In this document: piece by piece, positions 57,760 to 61,802 of the stretch
How positions within the stretch are numbered: position 1 is the first letter of the stretch
Layout of the letters: each line of letters starts with the position of its first letter
Origin: Branchiostoma floridae
Taxonomy: Eukaryota > Chordata > Leptocardii > Amphioxiformes > Branchiostomatidae
Length of the DNA stretch: 61,802 bases
Assembly (NCBI RefSeq): GCF_000003815.2
Contig: NC_049992.1
Location: forward strand, 6,017,094 to 6,078,895
Direction: 5' to 3'
Translations under genes and position numbers: made by a program
The notes under the pieces: generated by a model
Told to the model about the DNA's origin: nothing
Databases searched by the model: none
Seen by the model: the letters and a program-made list of their open reading frames with translations, nothing else

Positions 57760-60415
57760 TAGGTATGGGGAAAACAGAGGCCAAATTGATTTTGGCCCCC
57801 TGGTGTTTAACCTAAGTACTACAGCAGTACACCTACATTTTGTGTATTTTCTCCCAAACACTTTATGGTCTGGTATCGAAGATGCTGTCACAAATTAAGA
57901 TTACATATTGCTTAAACATTTTCTAAAATCATGCAAGAAAAAAGATTCTGTTTTCGATAATTACGAGTTCCTCTATCTACACAACAGCACACGTTTAAAC
58001 TGAATTCCTCTGAAACTTTGTAAGCCATGATCAACCACGTTGGGAATAAAGATTTAAAGCTTAAGGACACAATCAGAGAGCCGTGACTAGCCATTCGCGG
58101 CTGCTGGGTCATTTTAGTTTCCAGAGGCATCACCAGTGGCAGGACAACTGTTGCCAAAAGCTCTGCATTGTGTGCTTGGTTTCACTGGAACTGTTATCAA
58201 TTACCGAGTAAAATGATGGGTGAACGTGTGAATGTTGCAAAGAGTGTTTTGATAACATGCTTGGGGAACGAACCAATAATCATATCATGATGTAACTAGC
58301 AAGGCGAGAAAGATTAATACTGAAGCAGGTTTAGTTGAGGACAAGCGTCAATTAGCCAAAAGCATGGCGCATTTACACAATCATATGATTCAGCTCAAAG
58401 GATGTTTAATATAAGTTTTTCTTTCATACGCTTGTTATGGTCATATCATATTTGTCCTAAGGGTTCTCTCAAAGAGCGTCATCGTTAAATTATTCATGAT
58501 TTTTTTTTGCTGAATAACTCCCGTCCGCGACGTTGTGGACAAGATTTGGGCTCATATCAAAACTCTGATTGCTTCCGTGTGACCATCTTTCTCTTCTTGT
58601 TACCGGTCGCAACACTCGTATGTGCAATAAAGACTTCAAAGTTGATACTTCCGTTGTAAAGACATTTACTTATTTAACTTAAGTCTAAAGGTAGAAAGGA
58701 AAAGAGGAAGGATTATGCATTTCTAAATCTTCATAAAAGAGCAGATAAACCGTGTCCTTGATAATTGTTGACAGGAGACGGCCTTTCCGAGAAATGGGTT
58801 GGCTGCTGACGACCCCACGTGCGTTTTTTTCTCGGAACACTCATGCGACGCAGCTGGTCGGCGGTAAAATCTTACCAACAAGTAATGATGAAGCTATTCC
58901 TGGCTATTTTCGGGTAGATCATCAAACTGTGTTTATGCCGTCGGGTTTTACTTACTTTGCTGTGTGGAGAAAGCTAATGAGTTGAAAACTCAGCCATCGC
59001 AAGGATTTATACTGGCCTAAGAGATGGTTGCCAATTTGTTGGTTCTGAGGTTTTGGCTAAGGGTTTGAAATCTAATCAAGCTTTGTGGGTGAGCTTTTTC
59101 ACTACATTCACGGTGTGCTTTTACTTTGCTTTTAAAGCGTAGGTAGGTTGAAGTTGACTAGTTGTCCTCTAGCTAAATGCTGACCGATGTAGCTAATCTT
59201 CGCTCCGTAAGGGGTATCAAAAACTTAACACATGGGAAAGTTAAAGCAAAGCATGTTCAATATAGGTCATAAGAGTTTGTACGTCTCCCATGGCTAATAC
59301 AACAAATAAGCCTTTGTGTCTGACAGCCTGTTTGTGTTGAACTTTCTTCTGACTAGACGTCTCAGAACGTACTCCAGTCGAAACGTTGTGATTGACAAAA
59401 TGCAATCTTCTGCATGGGCATGCTGTCTCTTCGTTAACATAGGTTTATCCGAATATGTTTTGACATCGCTCCATGCCACTAATTTGATGACTCGTCTGTA
59501 CACTAATTTGACCAGACCATGTTGTCGTATCTTATGAATTTATATTGTATTGCATCGACCACCATTCTCCAGCGGCACACTTAACGAGGGGAAGCAAAAG
59601 CTCTTACTTCCTCCGCGATTGCCCTTGCCATTTCCTGTGTGGTCTTTCATGAATCCGACCTTTCAAGTGAAGACGTGAGATGATCTTGGATCACCTTAAG
59701 TCTTCTTGACGGCTTAAAATCAAAGACGTACATCCGACTTAATCCACTTCTTTTAACTGTTGTGGAGGGTAGAGATGGCGGCTCTTACATCATAGATTAG
59801 GTAGAGATATTCAAGAAAAATCTACCGAAGAGTGGAAGCAGTAGATGACTAAAAGTCTAAAAAAAGATTCATTAATGACCATCATAATGCCTAATACTTA
59901 GACGGGGGGAGGGCTTTCGAGGCCTACGCCAACTTTGCTGTCATATAATGCCAGAACGGCTTGTGCTAGAGCCACCAAATGTGGTGAGTTTTCCTAAAAT
60001 ATTGTTGCTAACAAGTTCCTGAAGTTTGATAAATTTTCCATTCTTTTTGTGTTGCCATGGCAACCGTTTGTTGACAGGCATTTTGGGCAAAAATCGTTAA
60101 TTTCGATGCTAACAATGTATTTTTTCGTTTATTTGCCATATTACTGTTATTTTTTACATACATAAAATATAATGTTATTTAGAATATCTTTCATGATTGG
60201 ATATGCACAATTTCTGCTAATTCTATGACGTCATCAGCCCAAATCCAAGATCGCATGTTCGAATTCAGGACAGAAGATACTAAACCGAACATTATGTTGC
60301 AGTTTCAGGAATAGCCACTAGGAGGCCACAATTTGGAGTTGAACTTTGTCCTCCATAGACCACAGTATGAATGTCTATTGCATAACTCACCCTTGTAATA
60401 CTATGGAAATCATTC
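57760..60415. other. No supported gene; perfect RFX-type X-box
   Basis: GTTGCCATGGCAAC at 60051-60064 is a perfect 14-bp palindrome matching the RFX X-box consensus, and a perfect TGACGTCA lies at 60226-60233. No gene start was recognised next to them inside the window. Confidence 0.4.
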
Positions 60416-60424
60416 CATGCCTTC

Positions 60425-60975
60425 TCCAAGAACAAGCTGATGATGATGATGATGATGAATGGTTTATTAAGGTAAAAAATCTCTCGCAGCCCGTTGGCTG
60501 ACTTGCGGAATTCATACAAATGATTATTTTCCAGCCAGAACTAATTATGGAAACATCAAACATCTATATCATCAATTATATATCAAACATTGAAATAACA
60601 TTTGAAATTCTGACATTGATAAAACCAAATCAAGTGCGTGTAACAACACTTTAAAAGCACAACAGATATCTTTAGAGACAAAGTCATTAAGCATTTCAAA
60701 GGCGCACAACGTAGGGCATCGGCGATTTTCTTAGTTTCAAGCTCCTTACATCTACGTACGGTTTGCATAACCCTGTGGATATCTTTATCTTCTGGAACAC
60801 AGGCGCAAAGATAAGAAGATATAATGACATTTTGATATTCCCCAGGGAACAATAGAATGGGTTTGATCGACCTCCTACGTGAGAATTCCCTGAAAAAATT
60901 CGTACTTAGCGATTTCTTCTTTGATATAGGATAGTCTGTATTCAACGTGGGTTTCCATAGCCGGTTCTTCATCAA
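60425..60975 (-). mobile_element. Possible truncated LINE 3' end with (CAT)n tail
   Basis: On the minus strand a 130-codon frame (60975-60583) is followed by GGGCTGCGAGAGATTTTTTA, then TACCTTAATAAACCATTCATC and a CATCATCAT run (60438-60462). A coding remnant followed by a short 3' UTR and a trinucleotide tail is the layout of CR1/L2-like non-LTR elements. I see no reverse-transcriptase motif in the frame (Cys- and Lys-rich, with KELETKKIADALR), so this could also be an unrelated gene end. Confidence 0.35.
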
Positions 60976-60979
60976 AACA

Positions 60980-61802
60980 TCCGAAGCCTTGGTGTTTTCT
61001 TCAAGGCATTGTGGTTAGCATGTGTCATAACAAGCTGGTGCGCATGGATCTGACTAAGCGTTACACGATTCAGACCGCATGAGACCAATTAGGCTACTAA
61101 TATACTCGTAGACACAATGCTTCTTCCCTGTCTTCTCGTTACGTATACAACATGTGGTCGTGTGGCGTAAACATTACAATGATCAAAGTAACAGTATTAC
61201 ATAATTGCGCGATTCTTTAGAATTCTGTATCCAACACCGAATGGATGGAGTCATTTGCTGCTCATGTTTTTATTGATTTTTATGGGCTTAAGATGATTTA
61301 TGCATGAGCTTCAGCATGTATATTGATTTAAAAGAGCGTTAAAAGACCCTTACCATGTCCATCATTAATCAAGTGTAACTACACCAAAACTTGTAAAAGC
61401 TAATTTAGCATTATCAACATCATGACTAGTACTAAGCGTATCAATTGACGACACAAGGCCCTTGTTTTAGCTTGGGTTTGAATACGAGTAGATATCGTTT
61501 CAACAGACGCCATGAAATATTCTGCTTCGCCGAATGCTGACACCAGTTCTTGTGAAGAATGTGACAGATAAAAATGACTGGACTTTCTTTATAAGTCCAC
61601 GTTATCCTTTAATAACGCTCACCACTAGATATCACTTCAGACAGATGTTGCGCTCATACGTCGCCCTTTGTAACTGGTGACCTATATGACCTGTGTTGGG
61701 GTCGCGGATCCCCTCAACAAATATGTCTATCTGGACGGAGTAAAGGTGATTTTTGTGTAGAAAAAGGACCGAAGACAATATCATCCCCTCTTTTGTCATG
61801 AC
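60980..61802. other. No supported gene
   Basis: No recognisable coding or repeat feature up to the window end. Confidence 0.45.

Noticed and set aside
57374-57891. Overlapping 121- and 123-codon frames on both strands
   Set aside because: They translate the GGTCC-rich inverted-repeat element.
1-61802. CRISPR arrays, bacterial operons, phage or integrated viral genes
   Set aside because: No repeat-spacer structure, ribosome-binding-site-led gene runs or recognisable viral proteins were seen; the 64-bp and 39-bp arrays have no variable spacers.

Overview
This window looks like an invertebrate chordate genome, most likely amphioxus (Branchiostoma). The evidence is small peptide-hormone genes split by long introns with GT/AG boundaries, a deuterostome-style somatostatin precursor, many tRNA-derived SINE copies with a shared head, miniature inverted-repeat DNA elements, abundant microsatellites, and two assembly gaps (31118-31217 and 36149-36314). 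There are no prokaryotic operon features. The species call is inference from sequence style and recognised peptide families, not from a search.

Plus-strand somatostatin locus (about 17.5-32.9 kb). A TATA box at 17551 precedes a 42-codon first exon (17673-17798) encoding a signal peptide and a short acidic propeptide start, ending in phase 0 after Gln. A terminal exon at 31677-31877 ends in a dibasic site and the cysteine-bounded peptide AKGCARFYWKMPATAMSC, giving a 108-residue preprosomatostatin-like protein. Inside the 13.9-kb intron is a second phase-0 terminal exon (26004-26171). It has its own stop and poly(A) signal and ends in a different somatostatin-like peptide (CMYWKGHHCMF at the C terminus). 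I found no convincing private first exon for it. The simplest readings are two alternative last exons sharing one signal-peptide exon, or a second somatostatin gene nested in the intron of the first. This is the most interesting system in the window.

Minus-strand neuropeptide locus (about 41.7-55.4 kb). A TATA/CCAAT promoter (55318-55361) drives a signal-peptide exon (55174-55097). After an 11.5-kb intron comes one large exon (43562-42318). The predicted 440-residue precursor carries 16 tandem copies of DPLSPIVNGQ-GKR or its Ser variant. Each is predicted to give an amidated decapeptide. It also carries diverged relatives and two cysteine-pair peptides. I do not recognise the family. The two loci are arranged tail to tail, with about 9.5 kb between the predicted poly(A) sites.

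The rest has no gene I can support. It holds SINE copies (6.7, 12.6, 16.1, 16.7, 28.3, 28.9, 33.4 and 45.8 kb), related MITEs (9.1, 12.7, 31.0 and 34.7 kb), other inverted-repeat elements (5.5, 20.5, 35.7-37.2, 43.7-44.5, 44.5-44.7 and 57.4 kb), local tandem duplications of roughly 160-260 bp (7.1, 14.2, 34.0, 41.1, 47.2 and 52.8 kb), probable LINE 3' ends (34.3 and 60.4 kb) and large dinucleotide tracts (10.6, 11.2, 17.8 and 36.9 kb).
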